Notes under the pieces: generated by a model
Database searches by the model: none
Told to the model about the DNA's origin: nothing
The model's input: only the letters and a program-made list of their open reading frames with translations
In this document: in pieces, positions 1 to 10,730 of the stretch
How the letters are laid out: each line of letters starts with the position of its first letter
Position numbering within the stretch: position 1 is the stretch's first letter
Assembly (NCBI GenBank): GCA_951802425.1
Contig: OX637795.1
Coordinates: forward strand, 434,001 to 498,000
Length of the DNA stretch: 64,000 nt
Direction of reading: 5' to 3'
Source of the DNA: Clavaria fumosa
Taxonomy: Eukaryota; Basidiomycota; Agaricomycetes; Agaricales; Clavariaceae
Program-made: the position numbers and the translations under genes

Positions 1-1978
1 TTAGTTATAAAACTTGGGACTGGGAGGCCTTAGCGATTGTCGAATCACTACAGAAATGGGAGGATAAACTCCTTGGTAGACGAATCAACGTGGTCACAGA
101 CCACGAAGCACTGGGGTTCTTTAAGAACCAAATGCGCTTGTCTGGCCAGCAGGCCAGGTGGATGGAGTATATGGAGAGGTTTGATTACTCCATCACTTAC
201 ATTAAAGGCGAGTGCAACAAGGTTGCGGATGGCCTTTTGCGGTACCATATGAATGACGCAATGGATGAGATTCATCCGGATCACAAGTACATGAAGGCGG
301 ATGTTTGCCTTGACCCTGAAGGGGACGCCTGGAGGAGGTGCGCACACTACGAGTACGCGCACCTGCTGCAGACCAGGAGACCAAGCAGGAGCAACCGCCA
401 CCTGTGCCCCATGCGGATGGGGATGTGAGGGACGAGACGCTTGTGCCCTTAAGGCCCCACATGGAAGGGGGGGATAGCAGGATGCTGCAAAGCATCCATG
501 ATGGCTATGAACAGGATCACCTGTTCAAAATAATTTTGGAACAACCAGGAAAATACACTGGTTTTAAGATCAGGGAGGACCTGATCTTCTCTGAGAATAA
601 AAAGGGAGACGAGGTGCTCTGTGTACCTCATACCCTTCATGAAGGAAAAAGCATCCCTGGAATAATAATCCAGGAAGCCCATGTGGTCCTAGGACACATG
701 GGGTTGTGGATAACGACGGATTATGTCCATCATTACTACTGGTGGCCATTGATGTCTAAAGACATCGATAAGTTTTGTATGTTGTGTGGCATGTGCCAGA
801 TGAGCAAGACTTCCCTGCAGAAGCTGCAAGGGCTTCTACACACCCTTCCGATCCCCAGGCAGCCCTGGGAATCAATAGGAATGGACTTTGTAGGTCCATT
901 CCCTATGTCAAGAGAGGCGGACTACCTCTGGGTGGTGATTTGCCACCTCACTTCACTGGTACATCTAGTACCAGTTACAGTGTCGGTAATGGCAGCAGAG
1001 CTAGCCTGGCTCTTTCTAACCCATGTAGTGAGACTACATGGGCTGCCAGGATCGATCATGTCTGACTGCGATCCTAGATTCACCTCTGCCTTCTGGCAGG
1101 AAACGCACCAACTACTCAGTGTAAAGCTGCGGATGTCCACAGCTTTCCATCCGCAGATGGATGGAGCGACGGAATGGTCGATCCAATCTGTGGTCCAACT
1201 GGACCAGACAGATTGGGTGGAGCGAATCCCAATGGTCGAATTTGCCATTAATGCGTCAATCAGCATGTCAACAGGGTTTGCCCTGTTTGAGCTCACCTAT
1301 GGGTACATGCCCCAGATGATGGCAGAGTTGCCAGATGACCTCCGGGTGGTGCCCAGAGGTGTAAGGATGTTCGCAGAGAAAGCCGCACTCAACCTTGCAA
1401 TGGTGCATGACACGATTATAGAAAGTCGCGTCCACCAGATGTTTTACGCTAACCAGCATAGACAGGCAGAGCACCTGTTTAGAGAGGGAGAATTAGTCTA
1501 CCTCTCAACAGAGAATTTGAATCTCCCTAAAAAACAAGCTAGAAAGCTCATGCCAAAGTTTATTGGGCCTTACCCAATATGGTTGTGTAGACTGGAATTG
1601 TTGATGTATGAGCTGGAGCTCCCCGACTTGCTAAAGTCGAGGAGGATCCACCCGACGTTCCATGTCAGCTGGTTGCGGCGACATGAGCCAAACGACAACG
1701 TGTTGTTTCCACATCGTGAAGTGAAAGTCTTTTATGACTTTGGTGTGGACCTGAAGGAGGAATGGCTAGTAGATACCATTATTGGCCATAGGTGGGAAGG
1801 ATGCCACCTAGAATGCGAGGTCCAATGGAACCTCGGGGATACGACTTGGGAGCCGTATATGGGAGTCAAAGAGCTAGCAGCTCTAGACCACTACCTTGAA
1901 CTACAAGGTGTAGACTCGTGGAGGGCGCTACCTAGGCGCCCTCAAGCAGAGCGCGGACGGAGTGCCCACATGGAGTAG
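1..1978 (+). pseudogene. Ty3/Gypsy chromovirus pol relic (RNase H end, integrase, chromodomain)
   Basis: The 3' part of a retrotransposon polyprotein; the window begins inside it. From base 3 the frame reads the RNase H C-terminus (VTDHEALGFF, then KVADGLLRY). Near 325-350 the frame shifts, and from 338 a 546-codon ORF continues. It carries an H2C2 integrase finger (HMGLW ... CMLCGMCQ), a DDE core (GMDFVGPFP, SDCDPRFTS, DGATEWS) and a C-terminal chromodomain-like segment (EWLVDTIIGHRW to EVQWNLGDTTWEP). The core is shortened just after the catalytic Glu (SIQSVVQLDQTDW), which suggests a small internal deletion. Family assignment is firm from the motifs. The frameshift and deletion mean this copy is dead. 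Confidence 0.88.
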
Positions 1979-2110
1979 TAAACGCGATCGAGCCAGACTG
2001 CGGGGTCGTTAGCCACAGTGATTGAGTCACGTGGTGGCTCCACCATAAGGTACAAAACCTTAAGAGGGCCCGCCCTCTTTTTCTCTTTTCTTCATCAACC
2101 ATTCTCTACA

Positions 2111-4259
2111 ATGGATGATCTGATGGGGGAAACCCCATCTCCTTGCGCTACCTGCGCAGCCGCTGCTATCGCCACCACCTCTACTGTTATCGCCACCGTC
2201 CCTGGCCTCGCACCAGGGAACTCGTTACCGACAGGTATTGTCGGAACGGCTGGGTTATCCCAGCCATTGTTGTCACAAGGGGTGGAAACCCTCCCCTGGG
2301 TCCAAGATCGCATGATTCATGCGATCACTCACAGGTCCTGGTGCACTCAGTGCATTGGGTTCTGTTGTCACATCTTCAAGTCGCTATTGCACTCAGATGA
2401 AGTATTTCAACAAACACTTAAGGAAGTGCAGGAAAGCGCTAGGCGTGAACTCAGGCTGGAGCTCAGGATGATGCAGTGCAAGCTGGACAACTTGCATGAG
2501 GAATATGAGAAGGGCAATGCCCTTTGTGCCAGGCACCGGCAAAAGCTTGAAAAAGCTTATGATAGTCTGGATAAGGTTGAGGAGGACCTTAGAAGTGCGC
2601 AGAAAAAGATTCTCTCCTTGATGGAGAAGTTGGCAAGTGCCAACGAGGAGCTTGCTGCGTTGCGAACCGCAGTGAAAGGAAGGGACCTAAAAGGGATCCC
2701 TTGGAGCAGGACCCTAAAAGGGCCCGCACGGCTGTCTCGTACGCAGACATAGCGCCGCCTATGGGAGATGTGGACATCCCCATGAACATTGAGGAGGGGT
2801 ATCCCCCTCTTCCACCTGCTGGTGTTAGCCAGCAGAACCCTGATGCCTCATTGAGGCATAAACGAACATTTGCAGAGACGGTGCTTGCGCCTCTGACAAG
2901 GGGTTATCCCTTTAATGCTCCCCACCCAGACAGGACTCCAGATGGCTATCCCTGGCCATTGGGGATGTCCGTCAAACCTGGTGCGTGGGTTGTCAAGTTG
3001 AAGACGGTTGAGGAGGTGATAGCCCTCAACCAGCAGGCGCATCATGGAGTACCTGACGGCAGTTATGATATGACTGCCATAATGAAGATGCGATGGGCCA
3101 TTAAGGAGGCCCAGAAGAATGCGGCAGCAGGAAAGCTGCCTACACCAGTTGAGGATTGGCTGTTGAGGAACTGGAGAGTTCCTACCGGCATCGAGAAATT
3201 GGCAGACCGGGTGGCAGGCCATCTGCAGGGGCAGATGTTGCGAGAGAGCGGGGGGATGGGCGACCCATCCCTGAGGGCAGGACCCTTGGAAGTCGCAGGA
3301 GGGGGAGCACCCTCCTATCTGTTGTACCAGACATTGCCGCTGACAGCGGCAAGAGTGGTTGCACCTCCCATTAGGGAGTTTGTAGAGACCGGGGAGCCGT
3401 TGCTCCCCCAAGAGCTGTGGCTCTCCTTTGTAGGGGAGAAGGGGAAAATTCCCCCTATGAATCCAAAAGGCAACAGAGGCGCAGTGTCAGACCTGTGCTG
3501 CTGGGCCACTGACATAAGGATGGGCAGAGCGGCCGTCCTTGGGATTGATAAAGACGGGGACTCACCCCTGTCTTTTGCATGCAAGGTGGCCATCTGGTGC
3601 ACCATAATGGCATGCACACCATCCCGGGCCCAAATGTGGCGCCCATTCCTAGCTATGGCTGTAGCCCTCTTTGTGTCAAAGGGGGCATATGCGCAGGCCA
3701 TCAAAGGGAGAGTCCTCCCTGTACAACGTTCCAGGCACTGGAACACAAAGATAATGCCAACCATCAAGCAGACAATTGAGGCGTTTGTAGACACCGGAGT
3801 CTCCGTTGGGGAAACAAAGCTCTGGGATGAATTTGTACTCGCGTGGGCACATGGTATGCGCAAAAGGGGAATGCCCCCTTGGACAATGATATCCAGCTAG
3901 CACTGGGTGAACAGGAGAAGCCTCCCATACCTCCCCGGACATATGCACTGCTAGAGTGTATAGGGTGCAGGGCGCGTCTGTGCTGTCTTCAGTTGAGCAA
4001 GAAGATGGGAGATGAACGGAGGGGCAATGCACCCCTGGAAGACGGTGGAAGCCCATCCACTGTTAGAAACCCCCTAGGACTACCTATTGGGTGTTTAACA
4101 ATATCCCAGACAGAGGGTGCGGGGCCCTCTCAAAAACAAAAAAAGAAAGCGGCTAAGTCATCAGCTGCTAAGGCCACAAAGAGGCCTGTGGTGTCGTCGC
4201 CCGACTGGAGCGATGACAAGGGCGAGCTGCCATGCAACTACGAGCAGGGCTCGGACTAA
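2111..4259 (+). pseudogene. 3' accessory ORF of the Gypsy element, broken into three frames
   Basis: Between pol and the 3' LTR lie three overlapping ORFs: the reading frame starting MDDLMGET at 2111 (to 2752), then 2701-3900, then 3843-4259. They sit in three frames but follow one another with short overlaps, so they are best read as one decayed protein of about 700 residues. The first part has a long heptad-rich stretch (about 2400-2660: LRLELRMMQCKLDNLHEEYEK) consistent with a coiled coil. The middle part is Pro/Gly-rich. The last part is Lys-rich (KQKKKAAKSSAAKATKR) with an acidic tail. I recognise no domain. An extra ORF after the chromodomain is seen in several basidiomycete Gypsy elements; its role is unknown. 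Confidence 0.6.
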
Positions 4260-4543
4260 GCGTCCAAGCTCCTAAAAAATATGCCTACCCCGCAGGACGA
4301 GACAGCGGCACCTGGGGCACCCCCCACCGGGGCATGCTGCTCATGACACACTGTCCAACTGGGGGCAGGTCACGCAGACCACCAGGTAGGACCCGTCAGC
4401 ACCAGGCGAAGGCCCCAGGAGGGGATTGTGCCTGGTGACATGGCAGTAACCCTGCCCAAGGGGATGTGCCCTTTGTAACTTATTATACGATCTTGTTCGT
4501 CGTCCCGTGTTGCCCACACGTCGCCTCTGGTTGGGGCCTCTCT

Positions 4544-4555
4544 GGAGGGGGAGGG
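4544..4555 (+). other. Polypurine tract of the Gypsy element
   Basis: GGAGGGGGAGGG directly precedes the TG of the LTR, the expected place for the plus-strand primer in LTR elements of this orientation. Confidence 0.7.
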
Positions 4556-4781
4556 TGTAAGGCTATAGGCCTTTTCTGTTCCTATCATTACATAAGCTAT
4601 ATACCATAATAGTCTACTAGCATACCCGCTTTGGCTATGCTTACATCAGCGGCCCCTAGAGGGCCACTCGCCTATATATACTGCGTTGCGACTGTACACA
4701 GAGGGTAGATCCCTCTACTTAGAACTATAACACTCAATATACCGTTGAGTCCGGTTCTTTTGAGGGATAGAAAGTATTACA
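4556..4781 (+). repeat. 3' LTR (226 bp) of the 5'-truncated Gypsy element
   Basis: Starts TGTAAGGC right after the polypurine tract and ends GTATTACA, giving TGTAA/TTACA inverted termini. It contains a TATA-like CTATATATACTG at about 4672. The partner 5' LTR is outside the window, so the boundaries rest on the termini and the tract alone. Confidence 0.7.
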
Positions 4782-4798
4782 CCTCTAGCTTGAGATGG

Positions 4799-4971
4799 CA
4801 TTATAATGCCCATATCATTGAAGGCCCTGAGGCCATTATAATGCCATATCATTGAAGGCCCTGAGGCCATTATAATGCCCATGTCATTAAAGGCCCTGAG
4901 GCCATTATAATGCCCATGTCATTAAAGGCCCTGAGGCCATTATAATGCCCATGTCATTAAAGGCCCTGAGG
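4799..4971. repeat. Tandem repeat, 5 units of 34-35 bp
   Basis: Five consecutive units of the form CATTATAATGCCC-ATGTCATT-AAAGGCCCTGAGG, the last three identical. The unit resembles the outer end of the inverted repeat that follows (CCCTGAGGC-ATTACAATG), so the array may be amplified terminal sequence of that element. Confidence 0.85.
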
Positions 4972-5228
4972 CTATTACAATGCACACCCTCTGGCACAAT
5001 GACATTACAATACCCACACACTTGACATAGTGGTGGAAAAGCCAAGCCCAACTCAAGTCCCAGCCTGCTATGGTAATTGAATCTTATATATTGTTTTAAT
5101 TTGAGGCCATATTTTGATGTTTATATAAGCTGAATTTCAATATAGAGGCATTTGATGAATGTTTGTCTTTGTTTGAGTTTATTGTAATGTCATTGTGCCA
5201 GAGGGTGTGCATTGTAATGGCCTCAGGG
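4964..5228. mobile_element. MITE-like unit with 47-bp inverted ends
   Basis: 4964-5010 and 5182-5228 are inverted copies with one clear mismatch (CCCTGAGGCTATTACAAT ... against its complement). They enclose 171 bp of AT-rich, non-coding sequence. No convincing target-site duplication was found, so the assignment to a DNA transposon class is open. The 300 bp after it (5229-5527) hold no gene I can support. Confidence 0.55.
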
Positions 5229-5527
5229 AGGGAGAGTCCCATTGCAATGGTCTCGCCCACAGGAGGATGGGCTAGGAATTATAACACATATGTCTGTATT
5301 TCTCACTTGACATTACAATTTGGCTACATGGACTGCTCAAATTCTTCCCCAGATTCTGACTCCATTGGATTTCAGGGCTGAACAAATTGTTATTTGTATA
5401 CAGTGAAACCAATGAAGAGTTTATGGCTTATGCATTGCATCCTGAGGGACTCATTGACACCAAACTGGCACAAAATGGGAAGTCTAGCTACTTTGACATG
5501 CTTGCCACTTGATTCATCTCAATACTA

Positions 5528-6357
5528 TCTGGATCCTCCCACCCTCATCATGTTTTGGGGGCCCCACCAATGTGTGATGGAAGTAGGTGTCTTTGTACTA
5601 TGTGCAGTTTGTCATTTATACATGATCCATGTTATTATAAATTGTAATAGAGATGTCAGCTACCTATGCAGCAGCAAATTCAATGATGATGGACTCAGAA
5701 AAAGAAGAGTCAACATGACACAAGGATAAGTTAAACACAAAGTTCTTGTCATTTCAAGAAGACAGCTTCCTTCACATGACACATGAAACCAGTCTTTCAA
5801 GGGGATCATGCAGGTCATGTTGAACTGGCCATTCCAGCACTGATCTCACCCTTATCTAGACTTGTACATTTTCTTTCTGGCCCCACCCCCAACTCACTTT
5901 GCCACAATGATTGAAGCTTACCTGATGATCTTCATGCCCAAGCAAAGCATGATTCTTTCCCAAACAATCACACCCTTGTCTACACTCATGCATCTCTCCC
6001 TTCCAGCCCTTTGCCCACCATACAGTGGCAGATTCATCAGTTGAGTATGCAAGTCATTTGGAGTAAAATCCAGGTTGTCAAGAAGGATGTGCTCAGATTG
6101 TGCACTTACAGTAATCAAGGTAAATAACTAGATCATGGCCAACTTTGTGTTTAACTTATCCTTGTGTCATGTTGACTCTTCTTTTTCTGAGTCCATCATC
6201 ATGGAATTTGCTGCTGCATACGTAGCTGACATCTCTATTACAATTTATCATAACATGGATCATGTATAAATGACAAACTGCACATGGTACAAAGACCCCT
6301 ACTTCCATCACACATCGGTGGGGCCCCCAAAACATGATGAGGGTGGGAGGATCCAGA
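5528..6357. repeat. Large inverted repeat: 217-bp arms, 395-bp spacer
   Basis: 5528-5745 and 6141-6357 are inverted copies, well over 90 percent identical by eye. Each arm keeps the same open frame (plus in the left arm, minus in the right) containing DPPTLIMFWGPH and VNMTQG. The peptide matches no family I know. The spacer has no gene I can support. It could be the end of a larger unknown transposon or a rearranged duplicate. Confidence 0.75.
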
Positions 6358-6476
6358 CTGCTAGCTACACACATAGCACAGCCTGAGCACAGGTCAACCA
6401 GAAATCTACTCAGCCGTAGCATGGTTAGTGTAAAACAATGGACTTCATATGTTACTGCACATTTGCCGGGCAATTC

Positions 6477-9400
6477 TCATATCCCAACATGTATAAATGG
6501 CACCCATGATAGAAATGATTGCTCCCCTGAATCCCCCAACTCTTCCCGGAGACGCTTCACAGCATGGTGAAGAGCATGCGCAGCTCGACTGCTGACAGGT
6601 GACGAATTACCGAGTAGACGAGAATACACCTCCTGGGCAACCAGGGGCGCATCGTTGTCTTTGATAGACCACATCGTGGCAATCACACTTCCGTATCCCG
6701 CAGCCAACATCCCTGCTGCCAAGTGAACAGCCTCCTCTGAAAGCTTGACGTCGCCTTTTGCGGTCTGGCATGCCGAGAGGAACGCAAAGTCCGCATGAGG
6801 AAACGAGTTGCTGATGATTTTTGACAGTGTCAACCGTCCGTCGTGAAGACAAAGGGCACTCTGCGTCGGCTCGGAGATGTCTTGAACAGCGTGGCAAGCA
6901 AGGTGGATCCAGCTACGCTCTCCCATGCCTTTGACTACACTCCCTACAGTCGCTAGCTCTCCCGGTAGGCAATCAATACGAAAGTTTGAGCCGAACTGCT
7001 TGATCTGCGCAAGCTCCTTCTCTACACCGGGGAGCTGAGATAGTCCGGGGGTACATGGCTGGCTGACTCCGAGTAGCCCTTGGAAAGTTGTCGGGGAGAC
7101 TTTGGACCGCTCAAGCAATGCAGTTAAAGTAGGCGTGTATGATGAGGTCACAAAGTCGAAAACTCTAGACCCAATGGTACTTTTGTTGTAGTCTCCGGCA
7201 GCGTGAATGGGAAGAAAACTAAGCGGTCCTGTCGGGCACCACCAGATACGAGGAGGATCTGCGTCACTTGAAACCTTGATGCAAGACACATTATTAATAG
7301 CTCCTTTATGCGGGAAGGAGGGGCTCACCGAGTATGCAAGAGAGTCTAAGACTGGTTTCACGACATTCGACCAAAGGGTGGATAGAATCTCATTGAAGCC
7401 GCCGTGTCCACTCACGGCCTCCCTTTTCATCGCACGTTCATCTCGCATCCGGATGCCAGCGGCTGAAAGTGACTGATGGAGTGAGCGCTGCAACTCCTGC
7501 GCCTGATCATAGGAGAAACGGTCAAGAGGCAGGTGAATCACATTGTCGTAATCTGGAATGAGGATCAAGGCATCGCATCGGGATTTGTGAACATTGATAG
7601 TGACAACAGGACCGGACTGTGCCGCTTTCGAAAGCGTTGCTAGCTTCTTGGGTCGCAAAAAGTCTTCAAATCCCGGAACGGTTCTTGCTTTCTCAACGAG
7701 AGAATTCCATTCTTCAGCTAGCCGGCGATGTCGTTGCGCAGCCTCCTCGAGCGAGACCTCACGTTGATTGGATGGGGTAGTGTCATTATCTCTGATGCCT
7801 GCCTTTTCCAAGGCCTCAGAGACTCGCACAAGGTCATTAGCCAATTGGGGATGTACATTCCGGAGCGCGTCCACTGGGGTGCGTAAATTTAGCAGCTGAC
7901 CCCAAACGATAGAGCGTCCTTGCTCCAGCCACTCGAGAGCTATCTCAAACCTGCCGTGCTGAATCGCAGCAGCAGCAGCTTCGTTGGCCACCCCTCCTAT
8001 ATTGACAAGGGCCTTGTGTCTCTCAGATATAGTCCGCCCGAGCCATGCAAAACGGGGAAGGAGATTGATCGCAGTGGAATACCCCTCTATGGAAGTGTCT
8101 GGACGATCTATTGTCAGACGTGCCCAGCACAGGGCTGCCTCGAATCGAGGCAGAGGAGGTCCAGCGGAAGAGCAAGCGGAACGTTGGAATTGTTCAATGG
8201 CCTTGTCAAAATCGACGATGTTCTTGACGCATTCGAAGCGGCGCAGGAACGAATTCCCAAGGTTGCCGAGATAACCAGGCTTGTCGGCATGACCTTCAGG
8301 GACGAGACAGACAGCGTCTTGATGACAGGAGATGGCCAAACCGATGTCAGCATGATCCCCTAAGCTCTCGAAGCGACACAGCAACGAACTTCCGAGGCTG
8401 TTGAGACAACTAGGCCTGTCATCTGGAGTGAGACGGACAGCTTCCTCGAGAGATGAGATGGCCGAATTAATATCAACAACATCTCCCGAGCGCCTAAAGC
8501 GAAGCAGGAATGAAGTTCCGAAGTTGTGGAGATAACCAGGCTTGTCAGGATGGCTCTCCGGAGTGAGACAGACGGCACCCTTATGAGATAAGATGGCCGA
8601 GTCAATGTCACCAAGATCTCTCGAGCGCCCAAAGCGTCGTGCTAACGAATTCCCGAGGTTGTTGAGATAATAACGCTTGTTGGGATGGCCCTCTGGCGTG
8701 AGACGGACAGCATCCTTGTGATACGAGATAGCCGACTCAATGTCAGCAATATCTCCAGAGTAATTAAAGCGACACGAGAATGCACTTCCGAGGTTGTTGA
8801 GATGACTAGGCCTGTTGATGTGGCTCTCTGGAGTGAGACGGACAGCATCCTTAAGAGATGATATGGCTGAGTCAACGTCACCAAGATCTCCCGATCGCTC
8901 AAAGCGGAACAGGAATGAATATCCGAGGTTGTTGAGATAACTAGGTTTGTTAGCATGGCCCTCCGGAGTGAGAAGGACAGCAGCCTTTTGAGAGGAGATG
9001 GCCGACTCGATGTCAACAAGATTTCCGGAGCGCCGGAAGCGGCGTCCTAACGAATTTCCGAGGGTGTCAAGGAAATTAGGCTTGTGGGCATGGCCTTCTG
9101 GAGTGAGACGGACAGCGTCCTCGAGAGATGAGACGGCCGACCCAATGTCAACAAGATTTCCAGAGCACTCAAAGCGACGCATAAATGAACTTCCGAGGTT
9201 GTTGAGATGGCTGGGCCTGTCAGGATGGCCCTCTGGAGTGAGACGGACAGCATCCTTGAGATATGAGATGGCCGACTCAATGTCGACGAGATTTCCATAA
9301 CATTCGAAGCGGCGCATAAATGAACCTCCGAGGTTGTTGAGACGACCAGGCTTGTCATCATGGCCCTCCAGTGTGAAACGGACAGCGTCCTCGAGGACCG

Positions 9401-9818
9401 AGATGGATTTGTCGATGTCAGCACGTTTTCCCAGACGTTCAAATCGACGTCTAAGAGCCTCTCCGAGAGCATGGAGAGCCTGTCCGAGAGTGTGTAGTGC
9501 AATGCTGCTGGAGTCATCTTGAGGTGTGAGCATTATGCAAGATTCAAGGGCGAGAATGGCACGATCGATATCCAATAATGTGGGGGAATATCCATCGCGG
9601 TTGAGAAGACATGACCCAAGTGCTCTGAGGCTCGGTGCCTGGAGTGGATGACCGTCTGGTATGGATTCCAAGGCGCTATCCAACACAGAGATGGCCTTAT
9701 CCAATTGTGTCCCGTCTCTTGATTGCAAGCAGTGACGAGAGAACAGGTCAGCAACAGTATATAAGACGACTGGCTTTTCTGGATCCTCATTTGGGAGGAG
9801 CAGGGCATATTCATACAT
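6477..9818 (-). CDS. TPR-CHAT protein (tetratricopeptide repeats + CHAT protease domain)
   Basis: A 1113-codon open exon ending VPFIHVGI. Residues about 145-550 are nine TPR-like units of about 45 residues with a recurring LTPEGH-PDRPSHLNNLG pattern. A linker containing WLEQGRSIVWGQLLNLR follows, then a C-terminal CHAT domain (about 720-1113). CHAT is a caspase-fold cysteine protease family. The predicted catalytic pair is visible: His in IHLACHAVQD (about residue 973) and Cys in FLSACQTAKG (about 1015). The Met at 9818 is only the first in this exon: homology to the copy at 12.5-13.6 kb shows that the protein originally began upstream in further exons (9819-10730). Substrate unknown; cytosolic by lack of any signal. 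In basidiomycetes these genes are expanded, and the repeats are thought to sense partners. Confidence 0.9.
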   Translation of the reverse strand: MYEYALLLPNEDPEKPVVLYTVADLFSRHCLQSRDGTQLDKAISVLDSALESIPDGHPLQAPSLRALGSCLLNRDGYSPTLLDIDRAILALESCIMLTPQDDSSSIALHTLGQALHALGEALRRRFERLGKRADIDKSISVLEDAVRFTLEGHDDKPGRLNNLGGSFMRRFECYGNLVDIESAISYLKDAVRLTPEGHPDRPSHLNNLGSSFMRRFECSGNLVDIGSAVSSLEDAVRLTPEGHAHKPNFLDTLGNSLGRRFRRSGNLVDIESAISSQKAAVLLTPEGHANKPSYLNNLGYSFLFRFERSGDLGDVDSAISSLKDAVRLTPESHINRPSHLNNLGSAFSCRFNYSGDIADIESAISYHKDAVRLTPEGHPNKRYYLNNLGNSLARRFGRSRDLGDIDSAILSHKGAVCLTPESHPDKPGYLHNFGTSFLLRFRRSGDVVDINSAISSLEEAVRLTPDDRPSCLNSLGSSLLCRFESLGDHADIGLAISCHQDAVCLVPEGHADKPGYLGNLGNSFLRRFECVKNIVDFDKAIEQFQRSACSSAGPPLPRFEAALCWARLTIDRPDTSIEGYSTAINLLPRFAWLGRTISERHKALVNIGGVANEAAAAAIQHGRFEIALEWLEQGRSIVWGQLLNLRTPVDALRNVHPQLANDLVRVSEALEKAGIRDNDTTPSNQREVSLEEAAQRHRRLAEEWNSLVEKARTVPGFEDFLRPKKLATLSKAAQSGPVVTINVHKSRCDALILIPDYDNVIHLPLDRFSYDQAQELQRSLHQSLSAAGIRMRDERAMKREAVSGHGGFNEILSTLWSNVVKPVLDSLAYSVSPSFPHKGAINNVSCIKVSSDADPPRIWWCPTGPLSFLPIHAAGDYNKSTIGSRVFDFVTSSYTPTLTALLERSKVSPTTFQGLLGVSQPCTPGLSQLPGVEKELAQIKQFGSNFRIDCLPGELATVGSVVKGMGERSWIHLACHAVQDISEPTQSALCLHDGRLTLSKIISNSFPHADFAFLSACQTAKGDVKLSEEAVHLAAGMLAAGYGSVIATMWSIKDNDAPLVAQEVYSRLLGNSSPVSSRAAHALHHAVKRLREELGDSGEQSFLSWVPFIHVGI

Positions 9819-10730
9819 CGCGTCAAGAACTGCGGGAGAAGTGGTTTCTTGTTGCCTCGTTCCTGCTCAAAACATCAAAGCGAAACAATCAGTCGGCTGC
9901 TTGCGAGATGAACGGTGCACCAGACCTTCAGTGTGTACCGCGATTCCGGAACGATCATCTGAAGGAATGGCAAAACAGCCGAACGCCATTTCGAGAGTGG
10001 AGATGTTCCCAATAGCCACAAAGGTTTGAACATCTTCTACACGCAAATTTCAGCGAGACAAGTAACCCATTTTCGAGCATACGTACTGATATCTGGTTCC
10101 ATGCATCGTGAAAGCAGATAGTCTCTTGTCAGCTCGATAACACCAAGCTGATTGCATCTGTGTCCAGAGCACTCGAGCAAGACTGAAATCTTGATAGAAG
10201 AGGCGGTTGCGAGTCTTTTAGACGTAGTCGTTGTTTCGTTGGCTGTGGATCCAAGTTTGAAGAATAATAACCCACAAGTCAATGTTTCCCTGAACATTCC
10301 AAGACGACACAGACTGCTTGATCAATGGCCCAATTCTCTTTGTCCCGTCTTTGGCGATGACCTCGAGAAATAGACGAGAATTGTCTTGGAGAGTGTGACA
10401 TTCTTGGGGCAAACCAAGTAGATATTGCACAACGACATCTAAGTAAAAAGTGATAGTCATCTTCTAGTAGTGGCTGTGGCGATATCATTGACCTGTAAGA
10501 TAGATTACACTTTGCGGTGCGTCAGTACTCGCACTTCACCAACGATGATAAGACGAACGTCATTGGATGAGGTTTCTGACACAATCGGGCTTTCTGGCAC
10601 GTAGAGGAGAGAACGCGAAGGCGAGACTCGTCGATGTGGGAAAAGCGAGGCGAGCGGAAAGAAGCATAGCTGATGTGCGCTCAGTGACGACCACATGGGA
10701 CACTTCATTAGCGCACGGATACCTCGTGTG
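9819..10730 (-). pseudogene. 5' exons of the TPR-CHAT gene, apparently damaged
   Basis: Reading the minus strand, pieces of an N-terminal domain are visible: SETSSNDVRLIIVGEVRVL, then YLLGLPQECHTLQDNSRLF, then ISVLLECSGHRCNQLGVIEL. A clean intron (GTACGTATGC ... GCGTGTAG, about 49 nt near 10030-10078) joins EPDI to KDVQTFVAIGNIST. The decayed copy at 12.5-13.6 kb has the same intron. Stops and 1-2 nt indels interrupt the frame (TAA after THRKV, a frame loss after the VHTEG segment). So either splicing is more complex than I can resolve or the 5' part is pseudogenised and only the TPR-CHAT exon survives. Confidence 0.5.

Noticed and set aside
3156..3863. Minus-strand ORFs of 182 and 187 codons over the Gypsy accessory ORF
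   Set aside because: Antisense shadows of a coding frame with the expected composition and element orientation.
8998..9300. Plus-strand ORFs across the TPR array (MADSMSTRFPERRKRR and similar)
   Set aside because: Shadow frames of the minus-strand TPR repeats; they repeat because the DNA repeats.
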